Origin: Mortierella sp. BCC40632
Lineage: Eukaryota > Mortierellomycota > Mortierellomycetes > Mortierellales > Mortierellaceae
NCBI GenBank assembly: GCA_011634665.1
Contig: WAEK01000002.1
Location: 1,762,001 to 1,826,000 of the forward strand
Length of the DNA stretch: 64,000 nucleotides
Direction of reading: 5' to 3'
Part shown: positions 9,721-21,184 of the stretch, piece after piece
Position numbering within the stretch: the stretch's first letter is position 1
Layout: every line of letters starts with the position of its first letter
The notes under the pieces: model-generated
What the model was told of the DNA's origin: nothing
The model's input: the letters and a program-made list of their open reading frames with translations, nothing else
Databases searched by the model: none
Position numbers and translations under genes: made by a program

Positions 9721-12307
9721 TTAAGACCCCTTTGAGCGCAAATGCACCCCGGTTGCCATGCTAAACTGAGATTCTGAAGAAGCGCTATTATGGGATCCTT
9801 GGCTGGAGTAATTTGTCGGGTATCGTTCGTGCTCAATCATTTGTTCAAAGGCTGGATCCTTGGCGAGAACATTACTGCTCCCACTCCCTGTGTGAACCAC
9901 ATATAAGAATATCATGCCGACAATACCGCTAATAAGGAAAATCACGTCGAACCTTTTTTTTTTTAAAAAAAAAAAAAAAAAAATACGATGCAACAGAAAA
10001 CCGTTTAGTGAATGAGTACTTTTAGTATCCACACCAAGCAACGATGATGGAAAGCTCGACTGGGCACTTACCATCGATGATAAAAGTCAAACTCGAGCGA
10101 TCCAAGCGAATCCGTAATGATGGACCTATAGGGGGAGTACAGCCAAATAGCCCAATGTCAACCAAATACTATTCTTGTTGATGAAGGCAGCATGAACATC
10201 CTTTCAATCAAGTACTTGCCTGTATTCCAATGGCAAACTTTGCCTCATCATCAAGATGGAGCTCAAAAAGTACAACCCCATGACGTGTGCCAAAAACAGG
10301 ATGATATTGCTTGAGGATACAGATCGTGAAAAGACTCTGAAAAACTTTGAAAGCTCATTCAGCAAACCTCGGATGGACAAGAAGATCATTAAACCCACAA
10401 AGAAGAAACTCAATTGCTGTGACCAGAACCGCACATCAATCTTCATGTTGGTGTATGAAACAAAGTAGCTGATCACTGAGGTGATAGGATCGGTCGACCC
10501 TGTTCTCATTAACAATGTGTTGAAAAGTGCCTAGATGCATTCATAAGAGCGGATCAAAATGAGTACATTATTAGATGTTAGGATACAGATAATGCAAGAG
10601 AGAAAAAAAAAGCTAGTCAGTATTAACTCGTACCATGGCTAGCTTGTATAGACAATATACGGAAAAGATGTATCCCATCAGGTTGCTCAGCTTTCCTTGC
10701 CAGGTACCAGCATTCTCTAGTCGACTCTAGATCAATGAAAGAGACAATGTGTAAATAGGGCAAGAAATAGTTCAAAAAGATTCCCTTCTCCTCCTTTCAA
10801 GATCCAAAAGAGAGTACCTTTTCAGTGTACATATCATCAATGTCCTGAAAGAGCTGCCTAGAAATCCCCTCGAGAGCTGCCACTTCTTGTCGAAGTTCAT
10901 CTAGATCTATCAAGGGGTAGTTCTCCAGTCAGGTAAACAAAATGAGATGACTACACAAGGCGCGCTGAAGAGTGTTTGAGTAGGCTGATCCAACTTACTT
11001 TCAGTATCTACTTTTCCTGACACAGCTCCAAACATCTTCCTTACAAAACCTCCTACTTTGGATGCATTCGGCTTCAAGGGGATTGGAATAGAGATCGGAT
11101 CGGGCATTAGCAGACTCCTATAGAGTCAAAAGCAAATGAAATGAAATGAAATAGCTTCCCAAGACTCACATCTGCGTTTCGTTGACGACTTTCCGCAATA
11201 AGAATTCTTTTTTTCTTTTGAGCAATCATCTCCAAAGTCTGCGTCATTTTTTTCTCCGCAAGTTGAATATCCGAGTCGGTGACCTGTCTGTTATAGTCCA
11301 TGGGGAAAAGTTATCCAGATAACAGGTCAGTGAGTACTATGATCTTGTTCTCATTACCCTTTCTTCGATTCAACTATTTGGCATTGAAATATTTACCGCA
11401 TAAAGAAAAAGAGGTTGGAGTAGGGTCCATTCACAGCACCGAATCCAGAGAGAATAGCACTAATAGTGACTCCAATGATCCCGGCTCTTGACATGCCCCA
11501 TTCAATGGACAATATTCCTAAACGATCCTCAGAGTAAATGGTAAGCAATCAAGGGATAGTCCTGTGAAGCATTCCAAGCGTATTTGATTATTAGATCAGG
11601 GATGGCGAGGTTCTAGTTACCTCCTGCTTGGCTGTTAGAGGTAGGGAAACGATTTCCGACTTGAGCAAAGAGGTAAAAATATGCGACCCAGACAATGCCT
11701 CCTAATAGCAATGCTTTCTTTGCAGACACACCTAGACAATAGGAGAGATGAGTCTCCTTTCTTGATCCATATTTTTTTTTTCAAAAAAACAAATCTGAAC
11801 CCCCAGTGCTATCTCTTACCAGCATTTCTAAATATGAGCACGCCTTGATAATATGGGATAATGACAATAACCAGGGCTAGGATGGCATAGATGGTAAGCC
11901 TCCAAAAGTACCAACGCGATCTACGCAAATGGGATACATTGAAAGGGTTAAGAATGGGTAGGTCATCTGGCTGACTTTTGTCGGATGAGATTCTTTTCAA
12001 TGGGTCATTACTCTTGACTCAACAGTCCCAGGATTTCCAAGATGATGAGCTCAAACAGTTGGCTACTCCATGTAAGGGTCAATGCAAAGACGACCTGGAC
12101 AAGGACTCCGCCTTGCCACCAGCGCTTTCTGCGTTTGTAGGCGGTGTTGGTAGGAAAGGCCGAGAGAAGAAACTCTTGGTCAGAGCTGTTGGAGGCATAG
12201 TCGCGAACGAGACCTTGAACAAGAAAGGCCCAGGCGAGGTTGAAGATCAGTGCCTGGACCCCGAGTAGAAACAATGCCTCAACGACGGGGCCAAGAGTGA
12301 GTCTCAT
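9721..12307 (-). CDS. Golgi pH regulator (GPHR/GTG family) with irregular splice sites
   Basis: Multi-span membrane protein, an anion channel-like regulator of Golgi acidity in animals and the GTG protein of plants. About ten exons. N-terminal membrane helices (VVEALFLLGVQALIFNLAWAF; LFELIILEILGLL) lead to GFGAVNGPYSNLFFF, the cytosolic coiled stretch AEKKMTQTLEMIAQKKKRI, then DELRQEVAALEGISRQLF, the motif WSQQLSFFFVGLMIFLSIRG, SSNIILFLAHVMGLYFLSS, LEYR and FYHRWFDVIFL near the end. All have clear counterparts in human GPHR. Three irregularities were seen: a GC-AG intron (10126-10219), a 19- or 37-nt apparent intron starting at 12011, and a junction at about 11107-11171 with no in-frame canonical solution. 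The protein may be intact with unusual introns, or the sequence may hold indels. Confidence 0.85.
10126..10219 (-). other. GC-AG intron in GPHR
   Basis: On the minus strand the exon ends TACAG and the intron begins GCAAGTAC and ends CCCCCTATAG. Only this pair restores the conserved LEYR-SIITD-L reading; the nearby GT (CAA|GTACTT) gives the wrong phase. GCAAGT is the usual GC donor consensus. Confidence 0.75.
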
Positions 12308-12476
12308 GGAGATGGGAGGCGCATGAAGAAGAAGGTTAATGCTGCATGCATCAAAATGGGACCGGTTTTTGACCCTCCACGACTCTTTTATTTTTAGGCG
12401 GATCGTACCTTTTGTTTTTTATTTCCTTTTTTTCTGTTTCTTCGGAAAGCATCAAGCACCAGACTCTGGGAGCACA
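12308..12476. promoter_or_regulatory. Divergent promoter GPHR / mitochondrial YchF
   Basis: 169 nt between the two start codons. T-rich on the plus strand next to the YchF start. A shared promoter is inferred from spacing. Confidence 0.5.
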
Positions 12477-14055
12477 ATGTTCGGAATCAGACTCTCGATC
12501 CACACCTGCGCTCGTCATGGACACAAGTCCATGTCTCTTTCACCACAGCACACCCAACGGCTATTGTTCTCCACTACCTCACAGTGGCTCTATGCAAAGC
12601 CGTCGTCCAAGAAGGGCTCGGCCCCTGAGCCAAAAGCTCTTCTCGGCAGACCATCCAACAACCTAAAGAGTGAGCGGCAAAAACGAATCGCTCTTGTCTA
12701 CTCTGGATAGGATCCAAACAGAACAAAAGAAAAGAAGAAAAAAGACTGACCGTCCGATACTCATGCACTCTTTATCTATTTTGATTCGGAATAGTTGGAG
12801 TCCTCGGTGTTCCGAACGTAGGGTATGACCTCTCCCTCCCTCCTTCCCCTTGAACCTGATCCATGGACTGGTAGCTCTAGCTAGAATTTTTCTAACAAGT
12901 TACTCAAACAACCATACCCCTGAATATAGGAAATCAACCTTCTTCAATGCCCTGACCAACTCCTCAGTTCCTGCAGAAAACTTTCCCTTCTGTACGATCG
13001 ACCCATCCGAGGCTCGAGTCATTGTGCCTGACGATCGCTTCTCTTGGCTTGTGGACAAGTATAAACCACAAAAGGAAACCCCAGCTTTTCTAACAGTGAT
13101 TGACATTGCAGGACTTGTCCGTGGAGCCTCCAAGGGCGAAGGTCTTGGCAATGCTTTCCTTTCCCATGTTCGATCCGTCGATGCACTTTTCCATCTCTGT
13201 CGAGGTTTCGAAGACCCAGGTGTCACTCATGTCGACGGATCCGTTGACCCAGTCCGTGATCTGGAGACGATCCATTTTGAACTCATCTTGCGTGACATTG
13301 ACTGGCTTCAGAAATCCCAACAGGAACTCAAACCCATCATGGCTCGACTCGGTAACAGTACAGGACCCACGGAAAAGAAAAAGAGGGAAGAGTTTGCCAT
13401 CATTGAAAAGTGTCTTGCCTGGGTGGAGCAAGGCAATGATATTCGCAAGGGAGATTGGACCAATGCAGAGATTGAGGTGATCAACCAACAATACCTTTTG
13501 ACCGCTAAACCAATGATTTACCTTGTCAACCTCAGTGAACAAGAGTATTTGAATCTTTCCATGGAACCCAATCCAGCTGTGGAGCGAATTCAAGCCTGGA
13601 TCGATGAAAATCATCCAGGAGATCTGTTGATCCCCTTCTCTGGCTCCTTTGAGAGTCAGCTTTCACTCTTTAACGATTCACCAGAGGATAAGCAAACCGT
13701 CCTGAACGATGCTTCGGAACAAGTCGGTGCAGAGATCCGATCAGCCTTACCCGAGATTATTGTTCGTGGACGAGAGGCTTTGAATCTTCAACAGTTTTTC
13801 ACCGCAGGTCCGGGTGAGGTCCGATCATGGACGACGAGAAAGAACACATTGGCTCCTCAGGCAGCAAGTGTTATTCATACGGATTTTGAGCGTGGATTTA
13901 TCATGGCTGAGGTGATGAAGATGGATGACCTCAAGGAGCTTGGATCAGAGGCCGCGGTCAAGGCCGCAGGCAAGTACTACTCAAAGGGCAGGGACTACAT
14001 GGTTGAAGATGGAGATGTCATCTATTTCAAATTCAATGTCACCAAAAAGAAGTAA
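12477..14055 (+). CDS. YchF/OLA1-type ATPase with mitochondrial presequence (Ylf2-like)
   Basis: TRAFAC-class P-loop protein of the Obg/YchF family; such proteins bind ATP rather than GTP and associate with ribosomes. Three exons (12477-12669, 12795-12822, 12930-14055) give 448 aa. G1 is GVPNVGKST, assembled across two introns; switch II is DIAGLVRGASKGEGLGNAFLSH; NFPFCTIDP is the family G2 region; the NxxE/NKxD-equivalent reads LVNLSEQ. The C-terminal TGS-like domain carries FFTAGPGEVRSWT, APQAASVIHTDFERGFI and YMVEDGDVIYFKFN. The first 60 residues are basic, Ser/His-rich and lack acids, and contain RLLFSTTSQ, typical of a mitochondrial presequence. This suggests the organellar paralogue, like yeast YLF2, rather than the cytosolic OLA1. 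Confidence 0.85.
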
Positions 14056-14264
14056 ACAGCAATAAAGATTTATTTACATTTGGATACAATGCATCAGACA
14101 CCGTGAACTATTGGCTGATTGGTCGGTTGGCTGGTTGGTCGGTTGGCTGGTCTGAATAGAGTCGAGAACTGCTTTGCCAGGATTTTAACTCTTGGGGGAA
14201 GATTCTCCCTTCTTCAGATTGCATTATCCTAGGCCGAGTTTACTCTGAACATTTTTCAATCTTT
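14056..14264. other. Convergent 3' region with TTGG/GGTTGGCT repeats
   Basis: 209 nt between the stops of YchF (+) and the helicase (-). AATAAA at 14061-14066 immediately follows the YchF stop. A degenerate GGTTGGCTGGTTGGTCGG array lies at about 14110-14150. Confidence 0.7.
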
Positions 14265-14900
14265 TCAATCCCTGTAGCTATATTGTTGTCCTTGTGGATA
14301 GCCACCACCATCGGGCTGGCGGTCCCTATAGCCACCATTGTGCCGGTTGTCATTGTAACCTCTGTTACCACGTTGGTCATCCTTGTAGCCAGGATTGCCA
14401 TATTGGTTGTCTCTGAAGCCCCTATTGTTGCGCTGGTTATTTTGAGGGCTATAATTTTCATGGTGATTGTCTCGGTAACCATTGTTATCACTGTAGCGGT
14501 CCTGGCCATCGTTATAGTGATGGTTGTAGCCACTGTTGTCGTTGTAATGGCCCTTATCAGTATTTCGCTCGCCGTAGCCTCTGTTGTCATTGTAACGCTC
14601 TTTAATATCGTAGGAGTGGACCCTGTAGCCAGCCGTGTCATTGTTTTGATCATTTCTTTCGTTGACACGATCATTGTTGTCGTTGGATCGGTCATTGCTT
14701 CCGTGGAAACGCTCCTTGTTGTCGCTGAAACGACCACTGCTACCGTTGAAATGGTCATTGCTACCGTTAAAATGATCATTGCCGTCGCTGCGGTGACCAT
14801 AGTTTTCGTTGTGGCGATCGTTGTTGTCGTTAAAATGAGCACTGTGATCACCACTTTCACTGTGGTGGTCTGCATAACCATCACTGCCATACATTGGACC
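14265..14900 (-). repeat. Degenerate Asn/Asp/Gly/Tyr codon repeats in helicase tail
   Basis: Imperfect repeats on the coding strand of units around AATGACAACNNN, GGCTAC and AACAATGACCG. They produce the N-rich tail, and the reverse complement gives a long open valine/isoleucine-rich shadow frame. Confidence 0.7.
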
Positions 14901-16959
14901 AGAGTCATTGATATTGAGCTGATCAAGATCAACAAAGTCTGTCGGTTCGAAGGATTGGCTAGCGAACAAAATAAATGGCAATGTTTTTTTTTCTCTCTCT
15001 CTTAGTAGTATGTCCTTCATCTCTTATTTCCTCCCTTCCTACCTGACATGGACAATAAACCGGAGACAATCCTTTTGAAGGAATATGGTATATGTAAAGT
15101 GGAGGGTCACTTACCTCTCTTCGATAAACTCTTGCAAGAATTCGGGCACCACTTGTTCACACTCAACTAAGAGTTGAGTCAGCTGTGGCGCCAAGGAAAT
15201 GTTCCTGTTATTGTAGAATGAACTTGCAAGTCCTTGGTTTCCAGCACGAGCTGTACGACCGATCCGATGAACGTACTCATCAATCGAGTCGCAGAGGTCA
15301 TAGTTGATGACATGTACCACATCCTTGATATCCAGTCCTCGGGCAGCCACGGCTGTTGCAACCAAAATCGGAGACCGACCTACACGAAACGCCTCCAAAG
15401 AACTTTCGCGCTCAGCCTGAGTTCGATCACCATGGATGGAGACGCAAGGAAATTCCAGATTGAAAAGATAATCGTCAAGATGGTCTGCTTTGATCTTGGT
15501 ATCAACAAAAATAATTGTCCGAGCAGGCGGTGCGCTAAGCAAGAGGTCATAAACTTGCTCATCCTTGTCTTCCTGCTCCACCCAATACACACTCTGTACA
15601 ATCTCGGTTGTCGTTCCTCCAATCCTAGAAATTCCAATCGGTTAAAGAACAGTTTAGTACATTGCTGTATTGCAGAAGGACTCTTTCTCGCCCTTTTCCC
15701 CCTTTTTATATACATACCGTCCAATACGGAGACTACAGTGCCCCGGTTTCAAGATCCTCTTTCCCAGGATCTGTATCGATTGTTGGAATGTTGCACTGAA
15801 CATGACAGCTTGAAACTCAGGGTTCCCACTGATGTTCAGACCATAGTCTTCAAAAATATGTGCCAGTACCTCTGAAAATCCTCTCTCCTCCAACATCCTG
15901 TCTGCTTCGTCGACAATCGCGCACTTGACATTTTCCAGAGAGAGATGTCCACGCTCAATAGAGTCAGTCAATCGTCCAGGAGTGGCAATAAGTACGTTGG
16001 CGCCTCGGAAGAGCTGCGCCTTTTGAGCTCTCACATCCGAGCCACCATAGATCACAACAGGTCGAATACGAGTTTTGTAGGTCAACTAAGGAGACAAGGA
16101 GAAGGAAAAGAATAAATCAGTAGGTGCTGTCTACCAAAGGGATGAAGGCAAAGACCTGAACCAAAATCTTGACAATACATACTCTTCGTGTTTCGTCAAA
16201 GATTTGAATCGCCAACTCTCTTGTGGGCAGGATGATTAGCACTTGAGGTCGGACCTGAGTGATGCGTGCACCGGGCCTGTTTCGTGGCTCTTCAGCAGTG
16301 TCGGAAAGATACCCGAGTAGTTTAGAGAGGACAGGCGCCAGGAAAGCCAATGTTTTTCCTGATCCTGTCTGAGCACAAGCCATCAGGCTATGTCCGTTCA
16401 GTATCAACGGGATTGCATGTTTCTATTCTTCCAAGACAACGAAAAAGAAAACGCGTCAGACGTCTATTATCTCTCTCACACACGCCCTTCTCGAGCGCGA
16501 AATGCTCTGCTGTGGGGGTTCTGTTTTCTAACCTGGATTGGTGTGGGTGCTTTGAGTGACATGCGTTCAATGTTTTCCAAGATGGCAGGGTGTAATTGAG
16601 CGTCCGCAAACTAACGCGCAGAGAGGTTTTTTTTTTTAGGATTAGAATTAGAATCAATAACAAGAATACAAGGCACTCTCAAAAGCTTGACGAATATTAC
16701 AGATTCATCATCACCCCCAATGGCAGGCAAGCATTACATTCATGATAGGCTTATGATCCTTGGGCATGTTCTTGAATCTAGGCTCGATTCTGTCATATTT
16801 GCTAAAGCTGGGGCCAATATGCATGCGATCTGCCCCACTAAAGAGTTCACTCTCGAGCTCCTCATTAGGAGGAGCGGTCTCCTCGGTATAATCAGGATTC
16901 CATTCATAAACAGGCCGATCTGAGGCAAAGACATGTTGTTCTTCTTGGTGGTAGTCCAT
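14265..16959 (-). CDS. DEAD-box ATP-dependent RNA helicase with Asn/Gly/Tyr-rich tail (Ded1/DDX3-like)
   Basis: RNA-unwinding ATPase. Six exons (16738-16959, 16533-16610, 16183-16422, 15718-16085, 15115-15624, 14265-14958) give 703 aa with consistent phases. Motifs in order: Q motif [15 protein letters not shown], Ia [10 protein letters not shown], Ib [49 protein letters not shown]. This order and the YGG/ATPGR spacing fit the Ded1/DDX3/Vasa group. The N-terminus [11 protein letters not shown] is short compared with yeast Ded1. The last 230 residues are a low-complexity tail of degenerate YNDN, RYSDNN, DHFNGS and RGFRDN units, likely to drive RNA binding and condensation. Subfamily (Ded1, Vasa or Dbp) is not certain without a tree. 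Divergent from GDA1 (665 nt). Confidence 0.85.
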
Positions 16960-17624
16960 TTGGGCGATGCTGTGCTGTGCTGGCGATGAACGATGCGTGG
17001 CCCGCGTCGAAGTGAAGACTGGTGGGGATGAAATGGCGGCGGGCAGCAAATGTGACTTCCTTTATCAATTTTTTTATTTTATTTTATTTTTAGCCTGACC
17101 TTCGTTCTTCATTCGGTTGTCCCTGAGGGCTGGAGACAACAGACTCAGGGTCAGAAGCCAAAGGCATTCCTTTTTTTCTCTTCTTCTTCTTCTTCTTCTT
17201 CTTCTCTGATTTCCTCCTCCCTCACCCTCCTCACCACCACCGCCACCACCAACTTTGTCAGCCAGGAGATTCCATCTTGCTATAGCCAAGATCCATCTCC
17301 GCATCTAAATCCCCTTCTGCTGCATTGCCATTGCATCATCTGGTGTATGAGCCTCTTGCTCCAGTCTTCATCCACAACAGCATTCGGTCGACTCTTATCT
17401 AGGACACAACACTAGGTCTTCTAGCCACCCCTATACATTCCTCAAGCTCACTGGCCGTGCTCTTCTCGCGGATTCACAACTAAGCATACTTGACGATCGC
17501 TCATCCTCCCTGCGAGTCACCCTTGCTTCGGCCTCCAGTCGGCGTTCAATCCTTCCGCCTGCCCCCTCTTCACTCGAATCCTATTGACCCCTGTACTCTC
17601 AGCCCCGCCTTTTCTAAACGTAAT
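16960..17624. promoter_or_regulatory. Divergent promoter region, helicase / GDA1
   Basis: 665 nt with TTTTATTTTA runs at 17068-17090 and a (CTT)n tract at 17178-17205. CT-rich sequence on the plus strand continues up to the GDA1 start. No gene seen. Confidence 0.5.
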
Positions 17625-19323
17625 ATGAACTTGCGGGACTCGTTGATGGGACGCAAGGGCTATTGGCTCCGAAATGGAGCAATTCTCACTGTGAACTTGA
17701 CCCTCTTTTTCCTCGTAATGCTGCCTCGTAGGCAGCCAAATCTCCACGAAAATGTTATGTTTGGTACGAGGTCTTGTTAATTTGGAACCCACTGTACTCT
17801 TCTTCAGTAACAAACCTCCCTCCCTCCGATTAACAAAGACATCGATTGTGTGACCCGAATCCCTAACAATTAGACCCTGATGTGGACACAACGAAAAACT
17901 GGCCACAGGACATCACATCGGCCCATTGCACTCTCCCGCACCCTGGACGGCCATTGATCCAGTATGTGCTCATGATTGACGCCGGCTCCTCAGGATCCCG
18001 CATCCACGCTTACAAGTTCAACTATTGCAAGGCAACGCCAGAACTGGAAGATGAAGTCTTTGAACAACTTAAGCCCGGTCTCTCGAGCTTTAAGGATGAT
18101 GCTGAGGGTGCGGCCAAGAGTCTCGATCCACTGCTGGAAGTAGCTTTGAAGTCTGTTCCCAGATACCTTCACACTAGCACTCCAGTTGCCGTAAAGGCGA
18201 CTGCGGGACTACGACTTTTGGGTGAGGCTCGGTCAGACAAGATTCTTGCCTCAGTCCGTAATCGACTTAAGACAAAGTATCCTTTCCCAATCATCAAAAA
18301 CAAGGGTGTCGTTGTCATGGATGGTGCAGATGAAGGTAGCGTGAGAGAGACTTGCTCGTTTCTATCGGAAGTACAATGCGAAAAAATATGAAAGGGTAAG
18401 AGCTGACATTCCAGTTGGTTTTGGAATCGGTCTTTTCTTGTTTCATTTTAGGTGTCTTTGCCTGGGTAACTGTCAACTATCTGCTGGAACGGATCAACTC
18501 TCTAAAAAAGACCCCCACCGTGGCGATCATGGACCTTGGAGGCGCCTCGACTCAGATTGTCTTTGAGCCTGGACTAGTAAATGGACATTCGGTTGCTCAG
18601 GGACCACAGCGAGTTCCTATGAACTTTAACGGCAACGACTACATACTGTTCCAGCACTCTTATCTCGGATACGGCTTGAATGAGGCTCGTCGCCAGATCA
18701 ACACCTATGTAGTCGAAAATCCCATTCCCAACCCTCCTGGTGCCATCCTCGGAGACGATGAGTATGCACATCCATGCATGCCTGTCGGTCTTCGCAGATC
18801 GTTCGAGTATGGTGACAGCTCAGTGACCTTGGTAGGTGTGTCGGATCCTAGCAACGCATGCAAGCGGATTTCTGAGGCCATCTTTTACAAGGACAAGGTC
18901 TGTAGCACGGCCCCCTGTTCGTTCAATGGCGTCTACCAACCGTCACTCCAAGCCTCGTTCGACTCGGACCTCTATGCGTTCTCATACATTTTTGATCGAA
19001 TCTCACCTTTCCGACTTGGAAGCGACGCCCCTGTCCAGGAAATCACTCTGCAGGAGCTCGAGGAGCTGACAGAGCGCGTCTGTGTCGGAGACGAGACTCA
19101 ATTCAAGGATTTTGAGGGCTCTGAAGAGGCAGCCAAGGAGCTTGTGGAAGTAGCCGAGATGTGTATGGATTTGCATTACATCAATGGACTACTTGGCTAT
19201 GGCTATGGCATCGCCAAGGACAGAAAGATTAACCTAGCCAAGAAGCTTCGGAACTATGAGACTGGATGGTGTTTGGGAGCCAGTATATCAGTCTTGGAGG
19301 ACCGATGGTTTGTGGGTGCATAA
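17625..19323 (+). CDS. GDA1: Golgi guanosine-diphosphatase (GDA1/CD39 apyrase family)
   Basis: Hydrolyses GDP released by Golgi mannosyltransferases to GMP, which permits GDP-mannose/GMP exchange and sustained luminal glycosylation. Three exons (17625-17763, 17874-18335, 18452-19323) give 490 aa. It is a type II membrane protein: a short basic N-terminus, then one anchor (YWLRNGAILTVNLTLFFLVML). The apyrase conserved regions are present in order: DAGSSGSR, KATAGLR, EGVFAWVTVNYLL and DLGGASTQIVFE, followed by YLGYGLNEAR, SFNGVYQP and WCLGASISVL. The active-site Glu sits in the exon 2/3 junction (GADE-G-VFAW). Neighbouring glycosylation-related genes (GPHR, O-fucosyltransferase) may be coincidental. 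Confidence 0.93.
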
Positions 19324-19598
19324 GCTAATTCTCAAGAGTCCATACCACTGGAAGGAAGGGGGCAGCCACAGCCTGGTCTCCACTTCTTTCACCCAACTCC
19401 ATGCCCATTCTGTAGAGCAGATAGACATTGCAGGATTCTAATATACGGATCCCCTTATTTAACATTGTCGTGTTTTATTGAGTCACGCAAAATGGGGGGA
19501 GGAGGAGGCATATGCACCATCACGACTACATTGCCTATGACAACGACAAGGATAGAGGAGAAACTACTACTCGACAAACAACGATGGGGCCGCCATCT

Positions 19599-19985
19599 TT
19601 AGACTAACCGAGGATATCTTTTTAATCCACCCATGGAACGAGCCACTCTTCGACCTAGTCTTGGGAAACCAAAGCCGACAAATCCTCCAGGCGCTTCCCC
19701 TCCTCCAGGGCTGCTCAAACTCAATCGCAATAGGTCCTCATAGCGAATCGGGATTATGTTGACGACTGGTTGGATATTGGTGACAGGGACAATGTCAGTC
19801 TGGGGAGCAATAACTGTTGTAGACCCAATGTTCGCACTACTGGTTAATCCCATAGGAGAAGCAGCCGGGGTAGGGGTAGGAGTGGCAGCAATAGATGACA
19901 CTTGGTTGAGCCGCTGGTCAAATGGTGTGGCTGATACAGCACCAAACATGGCCAGTATGACCATCCAGACAGAAAGACAAAGCAT
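19599..19985 (-). CDS. Small secreted protein with QTDIVPVTN motif
   Basis: Not recognised as a known family. ATG at 19985 starts a clear signal peptide (MLCLSVWMVILAMFGAVSA); the mature protein begins near TPFDQ. An in-frame ATG at 20057 would add 24 residues without a better signal. The 128-aa product has a Thr/Pro/Ala-rich segment, then PQTDIVPVTNIQPVVNIIP, then a Leu-rich patch, Gly/Pro-rich GGGEAPGGFVGFGF and a basic end (RLGRRVARSMGGLKRYPRLV). No cysteine occurs in the mature part. The central motif recurs in the secreted protein at 27245-27742, also minus strand. Probably a cell-wall or extracellular protein; function unknown. Confidence 0.7.
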   Translation of the reverse strand: MLCLSVWMVILAMFGAVSATPFDQRLNQVSSIAATPTPTPAASPMGLTSSANIGSTTVIAPQTDIVPVTNIQPVVNIIPIRYEDLLRLSLSSPGGGEAPGGFVGFGFPRLGRRVARSMGGLKRYPRLV

Positions 19986-21184
19986 CCTTTGAGTGCACAG
20001 GAGTGGAGGAAATGTAGGGCGTGGTAACAGGAGCAAAGATTGATCTACATACCCCACTCCTGTTTTTTGGAAGTTGAGTATTTAAGCATGTTCTGGAAGA
20101 AGTAAAAGGCGAACCCGGGGATTATCTGGTTGTAATTGATTAAATCTTGCGAGTCCAGAAAGAAAAAAAGTTTAATGGGAGACAGAGATGCAACCAAAGG
20201 AAGATGCGGAGGAAACCCTTTCCAAAAAAAAAAAAAAAAAAAGTAAGATGATCATGACAATTTTGGGTACGGCACATTCTTGGCGCTGAAAAAGACAGTG
20301 AAGGGAAAAAATCCTTCCTATCTATCAATCCTTGGATAGCTTTTTTTTTTGTCCCCGAAGGGAACATTCTCTCTTAACTGCTCTCCTGTGGGAATAAGCG
20401 GGTCTCGGCGGTCGAAGCCCCGGTCATGACCTACGACCAACATAGTGGCCTACTCCTTCCGTAGTGTAACATCAACACGCGTTGTTCTTGTACGACACTA
20501 GACCAACTTGTCTGTCGGAAAGAGAGAGAGAGAGAAAAAAAAAAAGGTGGAGTCAAAGGTGCAAATGCGGGGCAGTTGTGTTCTACTCTTGGTAACCCAA
20601 TTGGCTCTGAGAGGTAGAGCCTGGCCAACCTATGACAACGATCTCTCACACACTCACACACTCACACATACGCTAGGAAGGGATGACAGCCGGCTTCTTT
20701 TCTCTCGTATCTTGTTTCTTACTCCACAGCTACTGGGGCGGTTGGTTAGAGGATGGGCAGAGCAACCGGCATCCCACCTTCTGTCTAAAAAAAAAAAAAA
20801 AAAAAAAAAAAAGGAGATCCACGGACCAACACACAGTTCTCGTCTTTGTGTCCAAACTCTCCGTCAGGGGGAGAGGGGGAAGAAGGGAGACAAAGCGGGG
20901 AACCTTGACCGATACGCCCATTTTTTTTTTTCTTCTCAAAAAAACAAAACAAAAGTGGTTCGACTTGTGTGTGGGACTCTTTCTTTCTCTCCTTCTCATC
21001 CTCATCCCAACTCTTCTCTTCTTCATCAACCACTTTCAAGTACCCCCATTGCGATCATCAGTCTTGATCCAACGCAATTCAACCAACTTTTTTTTTACAG
21101 CACTTTCCATCCAAGCATCCCTCCACCCCACCCCCTTATTCCTTTTTCCCTCTCAACACCATTTTTCCACCAGTTGCTGCTGCC
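19986..21184. other. 1.2 kb intergenic, homopolymer-rich
   Basis: No supported gene. Holds A runs at 20224-20242 and 20788-20812, a GA block (20519-20540), a CACT repeat (20645-20670) and a T run at 20922-20932. From about 20970 the plus strand becomes strongly C/T-rich up to the MFS start, the leader style seen at other genes here. Confidence 0.6.

Noticed and set aside
9721..12307. GPHR as a pseudogene
   Set aside because: All membrane helices and motifs are intact apart from two junctions, so unusual splicing or sequence error is at least as likely.
14283..15005. 240-codon plus-strand frame rich in Val/Ile
   Set aside because: Antisense shadow of the Asn-rich helicase tail; the domain-bearing strand is minus.
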